Assembly (NCBI GenBank): GCA_036677445.1
Contig: JAVBWI010000014.1
Location: 117,071 to 181,070 of the forward strand
Direction of reading: 5' to 3'
DNA from: JAVBWI01 sp036677445
GTDB lineage: Bacteria; Bacillota; Clostridia; Christensenellales; CAG-138
Length of the DNA stretch: 64,000 bases
Made by a program: the position numbers and the translations under genes. Below are positions 1-9,563 of this stretch, piece after piece. The notes beneath the pieces were generated by a model, which saw only the letters and a program-made list of their open reading frames with translations, ran no database searches and was not told the DNA's origin. Position 1 is the stretch's first letter; the number at the start of each line of letters is the position of its first letter.

Positions 1-692
1 ATATGCGGCGTCATTTCGTCGCCGTTGATGCGCACGGAAATGGGGAAGCGGGGGCCGAGCGCAGCACGAATGCCGTCGATGATCCCGCCGACAAAGCGCA
101 TGCGGTTTTCAAAGCTTCCGCCGTAATCGTCAGTGCGCTTGTTGTAATAGGGGCTGAAGAACTGACCGATCAGGTATGAATGCGCGCCGTGCAGCTCCAC
201 GCCGTCATAGCCCGCTTTTTTGCAGCGAATGGCGGCGTCGACAAACTTTTGCTGTACCTCCTTGATTTCTTCCAAAGTCATAGCCCGCGGGGCGGGCATG
301 CCGGGCGCAATGGGTACGTCGCTTGCGCTCAATGCCTGCCGTCCGGTCAGAGCGGGCTTGGAGGTGCTGCCCGCATGATGCAGCTGCGCGAATATGCGCG
401 CGCCATAGGCATGCACGGCGTCGGTGAGCATTTCCAGCGCGGTGATATGGCAATCCGTGGACGCGCGCAGGTTGTGAAGCGAAGGCACGCTGTTGACGTG
501 GTCGACGCCGGTGTATTCGTTGATAATCAACCCGATACCGCCCTTGGCGCGCTCCTCATAATAACGAATCAGCCGCATGGAGGCTATGCCGTCATACGAG
601 GCAAAATCCGTGCCCATGGGGCTCATCACCGCCCGGTTGCGCAGGCGGAGGCAGCCGATTTGGCCCTTTTGAAACAGCCGGTCGTATGCCAT
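1..692 (-). CDS. Old yellow enzyme family NADH:flavin oxidoreductase (3' part beyond window)
   Basis: Only the N-terminal ~230 residues lie inside the window; the gene runs off the left edge. The reading frame starts MAYDRLFQKGQIGCLRLRN and continues with RAVMSPMGTDFA, the usual beta-1 strand and flavin-binding start of this TIM-barrel family. It then shows IFAQLHHAG and GYDGVELHGAHSYLI, which are the family's substrate and FMN-contacting segments. Members are FMN enzymes that reduce enoates, enones or dienoyl compounds; larger ones (2-enoate reductase type) also carry an Fe-S cluster and a second flavin domain, which cannot be checked here. The start lies 12 bases behind the stop of the AhpD-like gene, so the two are probably one operon. 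Substrate unknown. Confidence 0.9.
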   Translation of the reverse strand, partial: MAYDRLFQKGQIGCLRLRNRAVMSPMGTDFASYDGIASMRLIRYYEERAKGGIGLIINEYTGVDHVNSVPSLHNLRASTDCHITALEMLTDAVHAYGARIFAQLHHAGSTSKPALTGRQALSASDVPIAPGMPAPRAMTLEEIKEVQQKFVDAAIRCKKAGYDGVELHGAHSYLIGQFFSPYYNKRTDDYGGSFENRMRFVGGIIDGIRAALGPRFPISVRINGDEMTPH

Positions 693-704
693 GGCGTTGC
701 ACCC

Positions 705-1298
705 TCAGCGATTGTGGCTGTAGTGGCCGGGGTTGGCTACAGGGGAGATGGTGCTGACCCAGCGGTTGGTATAGTTGAAATACCCCGCAACAAATGCGGC
801 CTCGAGTATCTCATGGTCGTTAAAGCCTGCTGCGCGCAGCTTATCCGCTTGTTCGGAAGTAATCTCGCGCGGGCGGACGGTGACAAAATAGGCGTAATCA
901 CACAGCGCGCGCTGTTTTTCGGTCAGTTTGGCGGCGCGATAATTATAGGACAGCTGGTCTACCCATGCCGGGTCGCCACTTAGGCCGCGCAGCGCGTCGG
1001 TGTGTGTGGTCAGGCAATAATTGCACCCGTTGGTTGAGGAGACAACAAGCCCGATCATCTCCTTATCCGCATTGCTCAAATAGCAGGTTTCGGGTGTAAA
1101 GAGAGAAGCCTTTAACTGCATAAAGCCCATATATTGCGAAGCATTGAGCGGCAGCACTTTGAACAGATTGTTGATAAACCCCCAGTTCTGTTCCATAAAC
1201 TCGACGTTCTTGTTAAACACCTCGTACTGCTCGTCGGTCATTTCCTCACGTGACGGCTTTTGCAGGCAGGACAGCTGCTCGTCAAATACCAAACTCAT
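705..1298 (-). CDS. AhpD-like / carboxymuconolactone decarboxylase family protein
   Basis: 197 residues. The CNYC motif at residues 92-95 followed by His99 (CNYCLTTHTDAL) is the redox-active site of AhpD-type alkylhydroperoxidases; the whole protein resembles the 'peroxidase-related' branch of the CMD family, which is of this length. Such proteins are cytoplasmic disulfide reductants of peroxides, but most members of this branch have no proven substrate. It is the first gene of an apparent two-gene operon with the flavin oxidoreductase and sits behind a candidate promoter with a palindrome. Family call is firm, activity inferred. Confidence 0.85.
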   Translation of the reverse strand: MSLVFDEQLSCLQKPSREEMTDEQYEVFNKNVEFMEQNWGFINNLFKVLPLNASQYMGFMQLKASLFTPETCYLSNADKEMIGLVVSSTNGCNYCLTTHTDALRGLSGDPAWVDQLSYNYRAAKLTEKQRALCDYAYFVTVRPREITSEQADKLRAAGFNDHEILEAAFVAGYFNYTNRWVSTISPVANPGHYSHNR

Positions 1299-1425
1299 AC
1301 TAAATAGCCTCCTTCAAGTTATGGATAGGATACACAGGGGCGGCCCCGGCGGCATATGCAATATATTAACGCTTTATCCGTTTGGCAAACGGCGAAACGG
1401 CGCAGAGAAACCGCCGCCTGCAATA

Positions 1426-1467
1426 ATTATATGACAGATATCACAGCGCGTAAATACTGTCAGTATT
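1426..1467 (-). promoter_or_regulatory. Promoter with overlapping 15-bp palindrome
   Basis: On the minus strand TTTACG (1454-1449), 17 bases, then TATAAT (1431-1426). A perfect palindrome AATACTG-T-CAGTATT (1453-1467) overlaps the -35 element, a typical place for a repressor. It would control the AhpD-like/flavin oxidoreductase pair. No regulator gene is next to it. Confidence 0.5.
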
Positions 1468-1614
1468 AGCGTATTATATGAAAATCACGCTAAATAAGCA
1501 TACGAAAACCGAGGTTCCCATGCGATTGACAAAACGGGTGTTTCGTTATACCCTCTTGGTAACGGGCGGGTATCGTCCGTTTAAAACATGTACAACAGAA
1601 CGAGGAGCTACGAT

Positions 1615-2271
1615 ATGAAACACATCCTTTGCTTCGGCGATTCCAATACATGGGGGTTTGATGCGGCTACATACGACGTACAGACGGGGACTTACAAGCG
1701 TATGCCTTATGCTGTACGCTGGCCCGGCGCGGTGCAGAACCTGCTCGGCCCCGGCTATCACATCATTGAAGAAGGACTCAACGCCCGTACGCTGATGGCA
1801 TACGACCCGTTTTATGCGGACAGGACGGGTTTGCCTGCGCTGCAGATGCTGCTGGATACGCACGCCCCGCTGGACCTTGTGATACTGCATCTGGGCGTCA
1901 ATGAACTTAAGGAGATGTTCAATTTTAGCGCGGGCATGATCGCGCGCGGTATGGGAAAGCTTATCGCCGCCGCCAAGGCCAGCTATTACCAATATGCCGC
2001 GCCGGAAGTGCTGGTCATCGCGCCGCCGCCCGTACCGGAGAAAATCGCGGACGCGGTGTTCGGCTATCAGTTCGGCCCGCTCGCCGCATCGAAAAGCCGG
2101 GAGCTTGGCGGGCTGTATAAGGCGCTTGCGGAAAGTACCGGCTGCGGGTTCCTGGATTGCGGGGAGCTGGGCTTTACGCTCAGCCCGGTGGACTGCCTGC
2201 ATTATACCAAAGAAGATCATGCGAAGCTTGCCGCCGCCGTGGCAAAGAAGATTCAGGCGATGCTGGGCTGA
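1615..2271 (+). CDS. SGNH/GDSL-family hydrolase
   Basis: 218 residues from the ATG at 1615, chosen because GAGGAG lies just upstream; an in-frame ATG nine codons earlier has no ribosome site. Block I is CFGDSNTWG with the nucleophile Ser, block III is LGVNEL, and block V is DCLHYT giving the Asp and His of the triad. There is no signal peptide, so it acts in the cytoplasm. The closest pattern is the arylesterase-like SGNH group; the ester substrate is unknown. TTGACA at 1526-1531 may be its -35, but the -10 is weak. A strong terminator follows, so it is probably monocistronic. Confidence 0.85.
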   Translation: MKHILCFGDSNTWGFDAATYDVQTGTYKRMPYAVRWPGAVQNLLGPGYHIIEEGLNARTLMAYDPFYADRTGLPALQMLLDTHAPLDLVILHLGVNELKEMFNFSAGMIARGMGKLIAAAKASYYQYAAPEVLVIAPPPVPEKIADAVFGYQFGPLAASKSRELGGLYKALAESTGCGFLDCGELGFTLSPVDCLHYTKEDHAKLAAAVAKKIQAMLG

Positions 2272-2296
2272 TACGGAAGAAGAGTCATATAAACAA

Positions 2297-2345
2297 CCCT
2301 CCCGTTAAGGCGTAATCACGCTAAAACGGGAGGGTGCATTTTTTA
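2297..2345. terminator. Bidirectional rho-independent terminator
   Basis: Perfect 10-bp stem CCCTCCCGTT / AACGGGAGGG followed by TGCATTTTTT on the plus strand. It lies between the convergent SGNH hydrolase and symporter genes and can serve both. Confidence 0.85.
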
Positions 2346-2374
2346 TCCGGCCGTTTTCCGGCGAAGACAGCTTT

Positions 2375-3799
2375 TCAGGATGTTTTCTTGCGCTGCAATA
2401 TGCTCTTGCGGAACAAAAACAGGTTGATCAATACGAACAATATGGCTAAGGCGCCGAGCGTCAGCCAGGACCAGCCCAAACTGATGGGGGCGACTCCCAA
2501 GAGCAGCAGCATGGGGAAACCGAAAACGATGGCCCAAAGCTGCTGGTAGATCAGATTGCTGGCTGCCGGGGTCTCAAACAGCGGGTCGATTTCCCTAAGC
2601 AGGATGACGCCCGTGCTGGCGGTGCCGGTCAGCATGCCGTATAATGCGAGAAACGATTCATCGGTATATTTTGGAAACAGGCGCTTACTGACAAAGCGAA
2701 TTTGATAATAGGTAATCACCGCGCCTGCGATGCATATCAGCGACAAAGGGATGGTAAACTCCTTGCGCGAAAATGCGGAAAGGTCGATCGCCGCGATGGA
2801 TGCGACGACCATCACGTCGAACATGACCCCGCCGATACGGGAAAGCATAAAATTGTTCAGGTATTCGCGCCTCAATATACCGGTCTTTTTCAGTCCCCTG
2901 AGTATGGATTTGAGAACTATGGCGAATATGGAGCCGATCAGGAAGTTAAACCCCCAGATGAGCGGCTTTACGGTGCCCGCAAAGAAGCCGCCGAGGCCGT
3001 CGAGGCCGATGGATAATAGCCGCATCAGCAGGAAAGCCGCCATATAGGTAAAGAATACCAGGCCAAACTGCACCGTCAGCTTATCCAGTGATTCCGTAAG
3101 CGGGATCTCCCCTTTTCCGGTGATCTTTTCGGCGGTCAGATCTTCAATTTCGTCGGCATTGAGTATCGTTTGCTTAATGCGCCCCTTACGCTTCATAACG
3201 TTAAGGTATATGATACCGCCAAGGCCGGAGGAAACAAAACCCATGGCAGCCACCGTCAATCCGAAGCTGGCGCCGCCGGAAAACGCCGGATAATCCGTCG
3301 CGGTCGCATAAATGTTGCCCCAGTTATACGCCTGCCCCGGCCCTTGCCCATAGCCCATGGGCAGCAGCAAGCCGGATGCCGCCCAATTGCCCAGCACATA
3401 GGATAGCCCCAGCGTGATGGCGAGGCCAATAAGCCCTTGCAGCAGATAGGAGGAAACCACCGTCAGGCCGGTGTTGAATACATCCGTTTTCGAGCCTTTG
3501 TCGGAATGCCGCTCGGAGGTTTTGAGCGCGAGCGCGACAAAGCCCAGGCCCAGGCCGTGGTACGTGAGCGTTTCCATGGTGACGGTAGTGAACATGGGTG
3601 CGCCTGTTATATTCTTATAAATGGAGCTTGCGATCAGCACCAGGAAGCCGCCGAGCACGGAGCTGGGAATGAGAGACTGCCGCAGCGGCCTGATTAAACG
3701 CCGGAGCATATTGGCCGTGAGCATCCCTACAAGTAATATGGTAAGCTCGATCATAAGCTTCCATATGCTGCTGTCCCAGAAATTCAATCCGCTGGTCAT
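2375..3799 (-). CDS. Sodium:glutamate symporter-type (GltS/ESS family) membrane protein
   Basis: 474 residues from the ATG at 3799, preceded by AGAGGAG with good spacing; the open frame extends 46 codons further up without a ribosome site. About ten to twelve hydrophobic segments span the whole length. Features shared with the ESS family include the SVLGGFLVL segment after the first helix and the glycine-rich stretch MGYGQGPGQAYNWG in the middle, where GltS carries its own glycine loop. A hydrophilic loop (KITGKGEIPLTESLDK) separates two halves, as in the family's inverted-repeat fold. Likely a sodium-coupled carboxylate or amino-acid importer; substrate not certain. Confidence 0.8.
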   Translation of the reverse strand: MTSGLNFWDSSIWKLMIELTILLVGMLTANMLRRLIRPLRQSLIPSSVLGGFLVLIASSIYKNITGAPMFTTVTMETLTYHGLGLGFVALALKTSERHSDKGSKTDVFNTGLTVVSSYLLQGLIGLAITLGLSYVLGNWAASGLLLPMGYGQGPGQAYNWGNIYATATDYPAFSGGASFGLTVAAMGFVSSGLGGIIYLNVMKRKGRIKQTILNADEIEDLTAEKITGKGEIPLTESLDKLTVQFGLVFFTYMAAFLLMRLLSIGLDGLGGFFAGTVKPLIWGFNFLIGSIFAIVLKSILRGLKKTGILRREYLNNFMLSRIGGVMFDVMVVASIAAIDLSAFSRKEFTIPLSLICIAGAVITYYQIRFVSKRLFPKYTDESFLALYGMLTGTASTGVILLREIDPLFETPAASNLIYQQLWAIVFGFPMLLLLGVAPISLGWSWLTLGALAILFVLINLFLFRKSILQRKKTS

Positions 3800-4136
3800 G
3801 TGTTTTCTCCTCTGTACTTCAATTTCATCGGCGGTTCTGTATGCGAGCGGCAATTGCCTTATGTTAATGATACTACATATTATATCATGGATTCTGCAGC
3901 CTGAGAGCCGCCACGCGGCATCTCTTGTAAAAATCACACACAGCCTGTGTAAAATCCAAGAAAGCGCCGGTTATCCGTGCGCATTGTCGCAGAATTAAAA
4001 AGAGTGAGGCCGTTGCTATAAAGGATAGCCGCCGCGGAACCTGTAACAGGTGTAAAAGTTATATGCAGTGCATACAAAAAGTCTGCAAAAAGCAGACTTT
4101 CTGCCTACCGGCGCGTAAGGCGTTACTTAAACCTGA

Positions 4137-7007
4137 TCAATCGGTCGCATCTTCCGGCTTTCGCGGGTTTTTCGCCTCCATCATACGCGCGAACGTTTCG
4201 GCCAGTACCGGATCGAACTGCGTTCCCGCATGTTCGCGTATCTCACGCAGCGCCTGTTCCAAGTTCATGGCGGTGGTATTATCCGAGTCGTGCGTCATGC
4301 GGTCAAAACCCTCCACAACGGATATGATTCTCGCAAGCAGCGGGATCTCTTCGCCCTTGAGCCCCTTGGGGTAACCGGAACCGTCCCATTTCTCATGGTG
4401 CGTCAGCACGGATTCCGCGAGATCCAATGTATCGTCGAAGAAATTGAGTATCCGGTAGCCCACGATGGGATGGCGCTTGACCTCGTTCCATTCCTGCGGG
4501 GTGAGACGGTGATTTTTATTGAGCAGCTTGGGCTCCAGCACGATCTTGCCGATATCATGCAGGTATCCCGCTTCCTTGAGTTTGCGCATCTTTACTTCCG
4601 AGAGCTTTAGTTCACGGCCCAACGCCTGGCACAGCTCGCTTACGCGGATGGAGTGATCCCTCTCCCTGCTGCTGTTATCATAGAGCGCGGCTGTGATCGC
4701 GTCGATGGCCCGGCTTCGCACTTCATCGCGTTCGAGCGTTTTTGCAGCATACATGTTTTCTTCCGCGCTGTTGAGTACCTGTAAAAGGTCTTCGCTCATC
4801 GTACTCTTGACGTTAAACCCCATGGAGATGCTGCCCCGGATCGCGCGGATATGCTCCTTTGCAAATGAATCCTTGATTTTCTGCACGATCTTCTCGGTTT
4901 CCTCCAATGGAGTTTTCGGCAAAAGCAGCACGAACTCATCGCCGCCCCAGCGGGCGATGACATCGTCCGCACGGCAAATGCTCTGCAGCACGCCTGCCAC
5001 CTTTTCGAGCAGCATGTCGCCAAATGCGTGGCCGAAAATGTCGTTGGTCAGCTTAAGGCTGTTGACATCCCCCATAATAATGGAAATGGGCAGATTTCGC
5101 TTGGTATCCGAACGGAGCAGTTCCTCTTCGAAAAAGCGCCTGTTGTAAAGGCCGGTGAGCGAATCGTGGAAGCTTAGGTACTCGATCTTTTTTCGCTGCT
5201 CCTTTTTATCCGAAACATCGCGGAAGACGAGTACGACGCCGACCGTATTGTTCATATCGTCCTTAATGGGCGCGGCGCTGTCCTCAAGATAGTATTGCCC
5301 GCCGTTTCGGGAAATGAGCAGCGCATGGTTTTCAAGCTCCTGCACCTGGTCGGTCGCGAACACGCCTTCCACAGGGTCGCCGATCGTTAACCCAGGCTGC
5401 TCATGGGATAATATAAACACTTCCTTGTAATGCCGTCCCTGCGCCTCTTCCAATGTCCAGCCCGTCAGCTTTTGGGCCACTTTGTTGAGCATTTCGATAT
5501 TCCCATTCTGGTCGACGACCATAACGCCGTCGCCGATGGAAATCAGCGTCTGCAAATACTTGTTGCGCTCATACGATAACGTTTCAAGGGCGCTCCTTCT
5601 TTGTACGGCGCTCCATATGCCGCTCATCAGCAGCGTAAGCTCATACACATCATGGTCGTCGTATTTGCCGCGTTTGTTGGCCAGGCCGACTACCGCAACG
5701 ATATTGCCGCCGATGATCACGGGGATGGACATATAGGATTTCAACTGTACATGTCCCGCAGGATATCCTTTTTTCAGCGGATGCGGCTGCCCGAAATCAT
5801 TGACGATAATGGGTTTGCGCTGCCGGACGGCCTCGCCCCAGATACCCGTATCATCCCTCAATTTATATTTGTGCGGCGCGTTGGGTATCGAACAGTTTTC
5901 CATAATGCCCTTTGTCCAGGAGTTGAGCGTGAATTCCTCTGTGCTTTGGTCGTACAGATAAATATAGCCGTACTCGCTCGCGGATAACTTTAGAAGCTCG
6001 TGCAAAACGTAATCAAGCTGAGCATGCATGCTCGGGAAGCTGCGGTTGAATACGTCGAGCAGTATCTTATTGCGCTGCAGCGCGCGCTCCTGTCTCGCCT
6101 TATATTCGCGCTCTTCCGTGATATTGTGGATATGGGCGCCGACGCCGGTCTTCCCGTTGGGCAGACTGACAGGGAATTTGATGGCCTGATAGATTTTATC
6201 CTCCCAAACCACTTCGTCGATCGTCAATGCCCGCGTCTTCAAAACGGCAAGGTCCGTCTGTCTGCGCTTTTGCGCGAACTCTTCTACGGATAAAGCGAAA
6301 TCATCCCCGCCAATAATCTTTTCGGCGGGCATTTGATAAAACGCCTCCAGCGCCTTATTTACGAACACATAGTTCAGATTCTCATCCTTGAGATAAATCA
6401 GGCTGTCATCCGCGTCAAAAAACGTTTTGCGCAGCGTGTTGGAACGTTCGACCTCCGCTTTGGAGGACGCAAGCCTTTTGTTGCTTCGGGAGAGCAATAA
6501 GAGCATGAACAGCAGCGCCAGGACAGTGGCGGTGGCAGCGATATTGATGCCGATGGCCGCTTGCCGCCCTCTTTCCTCCAGCCGCATTTTTTCAGTAATG
6601 TCGTGAATAATGGAGAACAGCACCGTCTGCCCGTTGGAAGGAACAGGATAGGAGAACACCTCCACCGTCCGTATTTCGCCGCTGTACAGGCGATGCCGGA
6701 ACACGAAGAAATTACGCTGCGCATCCGCCGCGGCCTGCATTTCTATGGCGATCTCTTCCGGGGTCAGCATGTTGATCTGATCGATATTCATGGTTTCAAG
6801 CTGCGCCTTGGAATATCCGTAAAAAAGGGCGGCAGCGTTGTTTGCATATAGGATAGAACCTGTTTCCGGCCCGATCAACAGCATCATTGCACCATGCTCA
6901 TCGAACATCGTGGAAAAGTCGGGGGTGATTTTGAATGATTCCGCACGCGCAAGGGTTGGAAATAGCAGGCCCGCAATCAATATCAAAAACAAAGCTATTT
7001 TTTTCAT
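4137..7007 (-). CDS. Membrane PAS/GAF/GGDEF/HD-GYP c-di-GMP signalling protein
   Basis: 956 residues from the ATG at 7007 (AGGGG upstream; the frame is open 14 codons further without support). A signal peptide ends near ARA. Then come a PAS domain outside, one transmembrane segment with a short run of leucines, a second PAS, a GAF domain, a third PAS, GGDEF and HD-GYP. The GGDEF motif (residues 688-692, RWGGDEF) is intact, and the inhibitory RxxD site lies five residues before RWGGDEF's RW pair (RADD). HDIGK at 817-821 and HHEKWDGSGYP near 870 are the metal site and signature of an active c-di-GMP phosphodiesterase. Both synthesis and breakdown look possible. It is 57 bases behind a gene of the same kind, probably one transcript. 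Confidence 0.92.
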   Translation of the reverse strand: MKKIALFLILIAGLLFPTLARAESFKITPDFSTMFDEHGAMMLLIGPETGSILYANNAAALFYGYSKAQLETMNIDQINMLTPEEIAIEMQAAADAQRNFFVFRHRLYSGEIRTVEVFSYPVPSNGQTVLFSIIHDITEKMRLEERGRQAAIGINIAATATVLALLFMLLLLSRSNKRLASSKAEVERSNTLRKTFFDADDSLIYLKDENLNYVFVNKALEAFYQMPAEKIIGGDDFALSVEEFAQKRRQTDLAVLKTRALTIDEVVWEDKIYQAIKFPVSLPNGKTGVGAHIHNITEEREYKARQERALQRNKILLDVFNRSFPSMHAQLDYVLHELLKLSASEYGYIYLYDQSTEEFTLNSWTKGIMENCSIPNAPHKYKLRDDTGIWGEAVRQRKPIIVNDFGQPHPLKKGYPAGHVQLKSYMSIPVIIGGNIVAVVGLANKRGKYDDHDVYELTLLMSGIWSAVQRRSALETLSYERNKYLQTLISIGDGVMVVDQNGNIEMLNKVAQKLTGWTLEEAQGRHYKEVFILSHEQPGLTIGDPVEGVFATDQVQELENHALLISRNGGQYYLEDSAAPIKDDMNNTVGVVLVFRDVSDKKEQRKKIEYLSFHDSLTGLYNRRFFEEELLRSDTKRNLPISIIMGDVNSLKLTNDIFGHAFGDMLLEKVAGVLQSICRADDVIARWGGDEFVLLLPKTPLEETEKIVQKIKDSFAKEHIRAIRGSISMGFNVKSTMSEDLLQVLNSAEENMYAAKTLERDEVRSRAIDAITAALYDNSSRERDHSIRVSELCQALGRELKLSEVKMRKLKEAGYLHDIGKIVLEPKLLNKNHRLTPQEWNEVKRHPIVGYRILNFFDDTLDLAESVLTHHEKWDGSGYPKGLKGEEIPLLARIISVVEGFDRMTHDSDNTTAMNLEQALREIREHAGTQFDPVLAETFARMMEAKNPRKPEDATD

Positions 7008-7064
7008 AATTGTATCCCCTTCAAAATACCCGGCATTCCCTTGGCCCAAAAGAGCATCGGGCAG

Positions 7065-9563
7065 TCAGAGACTGTGGATGAATATGTTCGCAATTGCAGG
7101 GTCAAACTGCGTTCCGGCATGCTTTGCGATCTCCGTGATCGCTTCGGTATTGTCCAGCGCTTTTCTGTAGACGCGATCCTCCGTCATCGCGTCGTAGGCG
7201 TCCACGATGGCGAGTATGCGGGAAAGCAAGGGAATCTCTTCCCCATACAGCCCATGGGGATAGCCTTTCCCGTCCCAGCGCTCATGGTGGGAGAGAATAT
7301 ACTCCGCAATGGGCTCAAGCTCCTGGGAAGATATCGCAATCCTGTACCCGATTTCCGGATGCATTTTCATTTCGGTCCATTCTTCCTGGGTAAGCTGGTC
7401 CGGCTTATTGAGTATGCGGTCGTCGATGCCGACCTTTCCGATATCGTGCAGCAGAGCGAGCAGTTCCAACTCATCCAGGCTTTTTTGTGGCAGGTTGAGC
7501 TTTTCACCGATCATTTTGGACAGCGCTACAAGCCGCTGCGCATGCTCCTCGGTTTCCTGGCTTCTGGCGTACATGGTGGCTATAATAGAGGACAGTATGG
7601 TGCTGTGGGAACTTTTGCGGTTCAAAAGCTTGCGGTTGTGCAAATAGTCTTCCGCGGCCTTTATGACCCGGTCAAGGTCTTCGGTGCTTCCTTCTTTTGT
7701 GCCGTAGCCAAGCGACAGGCTGATGTCATAGGCGCGGCTGTTGACCGTTTTGTTGTAAGCCTCGCAGGCGTCCGCTATACGGCTTAGCATCGCATATGCT
7801 TCCCCGCTGTTGGTGTTTGGCAGAAGAATACTGAACTCGTCGCCGCCTGTCCTTGCAGAAATATCGCCCGGCCTGCAGCAGCTTTCTATAATGCGCGCGG
7901 TTTCGATAATCAGCTTGTCGCCCTCGCTGTGCCCAAACGCGTCGTTGACCAGGCGCACCCCGTTGATATCCGCAACAATGATGGAGAACGGCGCAAACGG
8001 CGTTTGCATATCCAGCTGCGTGATCGCCTCTTCAAAATACTTTCGGTTATACAGCCTTGTCATAAAATCATGGTCGTTCATATATTGAATCTGTGCCTCG
8101 CGCTGCTTTTGCGAGGTGATATCGATGACGATCCCCTCAAGCGCCTCGGCATGACCGGCTTCATCGTAAATACCCTGCCCAAGCTCAAGTACCCATTTCT
8201 GTTCGCCGGTTGCAGTGGTGATTTCGTATTCATATTTAAAAGAACCCTTGAGGGACAGTACGCGGCGCCATTCATCCCACAGGAATTCCCGGTATCGGGG
8301 GCTGATCAGATCATTGAACGACAAATCGTGGTTATTCAGCAGGCTTTCCGGCTTGTAGCCCGTGAGCGCAAAGCACCCGGCCGATACGAACTGCATAGTC
8401 CAATTACGGTCGTTTTTGCACCGGTAAGCCATACCTGGAATATGCGAAAGCAGTACGGCCTTGCTGCGCTCGCTTTCGCGCAGCGCCTCATCCGCCTGGA
8501 TGCGTTCTGTAATATCCTCAATCAGGCACAGGAAAACAGGCGCTTGCGTAAAGGCCTTATCAGTGTGCAGGGCGATCAGCTTCATATTGGTCCATACATA
8601 GGACCCATCCGGCTTGATGTACCGCTTTCTCATGGAATAGCCGTCGATTTCACCGGCCTGAAGCCTTGCAAAGTTTTCAATGTCCTCCAGGAGATCGTCC
8701 GGGTGCGAAATTTCGCTCACCGTCAATTGCGGCATATCTTCTTTAGTCCTGCCTAAAATTTTTACGAACATCGGGTTGATGTTCGCAATATTCTCAAATT
8801 CCGAGCCGATCGCAATACCGTACGGGGCCTGCTCAAACACGGTACGAAACAGGTTCTCGCTTGCCTGCAGCTGTAAGCTCATACGGCGCAGCGCTTTATT
8901 TTTCAGGAACATACGGTATAAGATTCCTAAAATCAGCAGGCCGCAGCCGCAGATGATGATGGATTGCGCGACGTGCGCAAGTGCGGCGGCGTTCCATTGG
9001 CTTGCGGGGTAATCGATACCCAATACCGCGATAACGTTGCCGGTCTCAGGATCCTTTACCGGCGCAAGCGCGCTGACCCAGGTACCCCATCGGTCGGTTT
9101 CCGGCGGTGTAACGATGGCTGCGCCTTGCGCAAAGAGACTTTTCGTCAGATCCGATGCTTCCGTATACGCCTGACCCGGCGGCGAATAGGCGCCGGACTC
9201 GGGCGGTTCCGAATCGGCCAAAAAATAGATTTTTCCGTCTATCTGCGTATACAGATAGGCGAAGTGAATGTCCTTGTGCTGCGTCTTGAGCCGGATCAGG
9301 CTGTCCTTGATTTGCGCGTAAGAAGGCTTGTCCAGATCCGTATCATTTGCGTCAAGGGACTTAACCAGCTCCGCCGAAAGAAACGCCTCTGCAGACTCGA
9401 CCAGCCCGATCGCCTGGGTTTCGGAGAGCCGTATGTACTCTCTCCACGTATGAACGACAAAAGAGGCGCTCATGATCAATGCGGTAAACAATCCAATAAG
9501 AACGAGAACATGGTCCCTATGGTGCGTTTTAGAGAGAGTATCGTCGTGGAGGGCTTTCTCCAT
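7065..9563 (-). CDS. Membrane PAS/GGDEF/HD-GYP c-di-GMP signalling protein
   Basis: 832 residues from the ATG at 9563, behind AGAGGTG. Two transmembrane segments (near residues 18-40 and 210-230) bracket an external sensor of about 165 residues resembling a Cache-type fold (ALAPVKDPETGNVIAVLGIDY). Two PAS domains follow, then GGDEF (573-577, RTGGDEF) with an RxxD inhibitory site (RPGD) upstream, then HD-GYP with HDIGK at 706-710 and HHERWDGKGYP. All catalytic signatures are intact. Architecture and tail match the downstream gene (which lacks this external domain and has a GAF instead), so the pair is probably an old duplication with changed inputs. Confidence 0.92.
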   Translation of the reverse strand: MEKALHDDTLSKTHHRDHVLVLIGLFTALIMSASFVVHTWREYIRLSETQAIGLVESAEAFLSAELVKSLDANDTDLDKPSYAQIKDSLIRLKTQHKDIHFAYLYTQIDGKIYFLADSEPPESGAYSPPGQAYTEASDLTKSLFAQGAAIVTPPETDRWGTWVSALAPVKDPETGNVIAVLGIDYPASQWNAAALAHVAQSIIICGCGLLILGILYRMFLKNKALRRMSLQLQASENLFRTVFEQAPYGIAIGSEFENIANINPMFVKILGRTKEDMPQLTVSEISHPDDLLEDIENFARLQAGEIDGYSMRKRYIKPDGSYVWTNMKLIALHTDKAFTQAPVFLCLIEDITERIQADEALRESERSKAVLLSHIPGMAYRCKNDRNWTMQFVSAGCFALTGYKPESLLNNHDLSFNDLISPRYREFLWDEWRRVLSLKGSFKYEYEITTATGEQKWVLELGQGIYDEAGHAEALEGIVIDITSQKQREAQIQYMNDHDFMTRLYNRKYFEEAITQLDMQTPFAPFSIIVADINGVRLVNDAFGHSEGDKLIIETARIIESCCRPGDISARTGGDEFSILLPNTNSGEAYAMLSRIADACEAYNKTVNSRAYDISLSLGYGTKEGSTEDLDRVIKAAEDYLHNRKLLNRKSSHSTILSSIIATMYARSQETEEHAQRLVALSKMIGEKLNLPQKSLDELELLALLHDIGKVGIDDRILNKPDQLTQEEWTEMKMHPEIGYRIAISSQELEPIAEYILSHHERWDGKGYPHGLYGEEIPLLSRILAIVDAYDAMTEDRVYRKALDNTEAITEIAKHAGTQFDPAIANIFIHSL

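Noticed and set aside
7041..7787. 248-codon plus-strand frame
   Set aside because: Opposite the HD-GYP/GGDEF gene; no start signals and no family resemblance.
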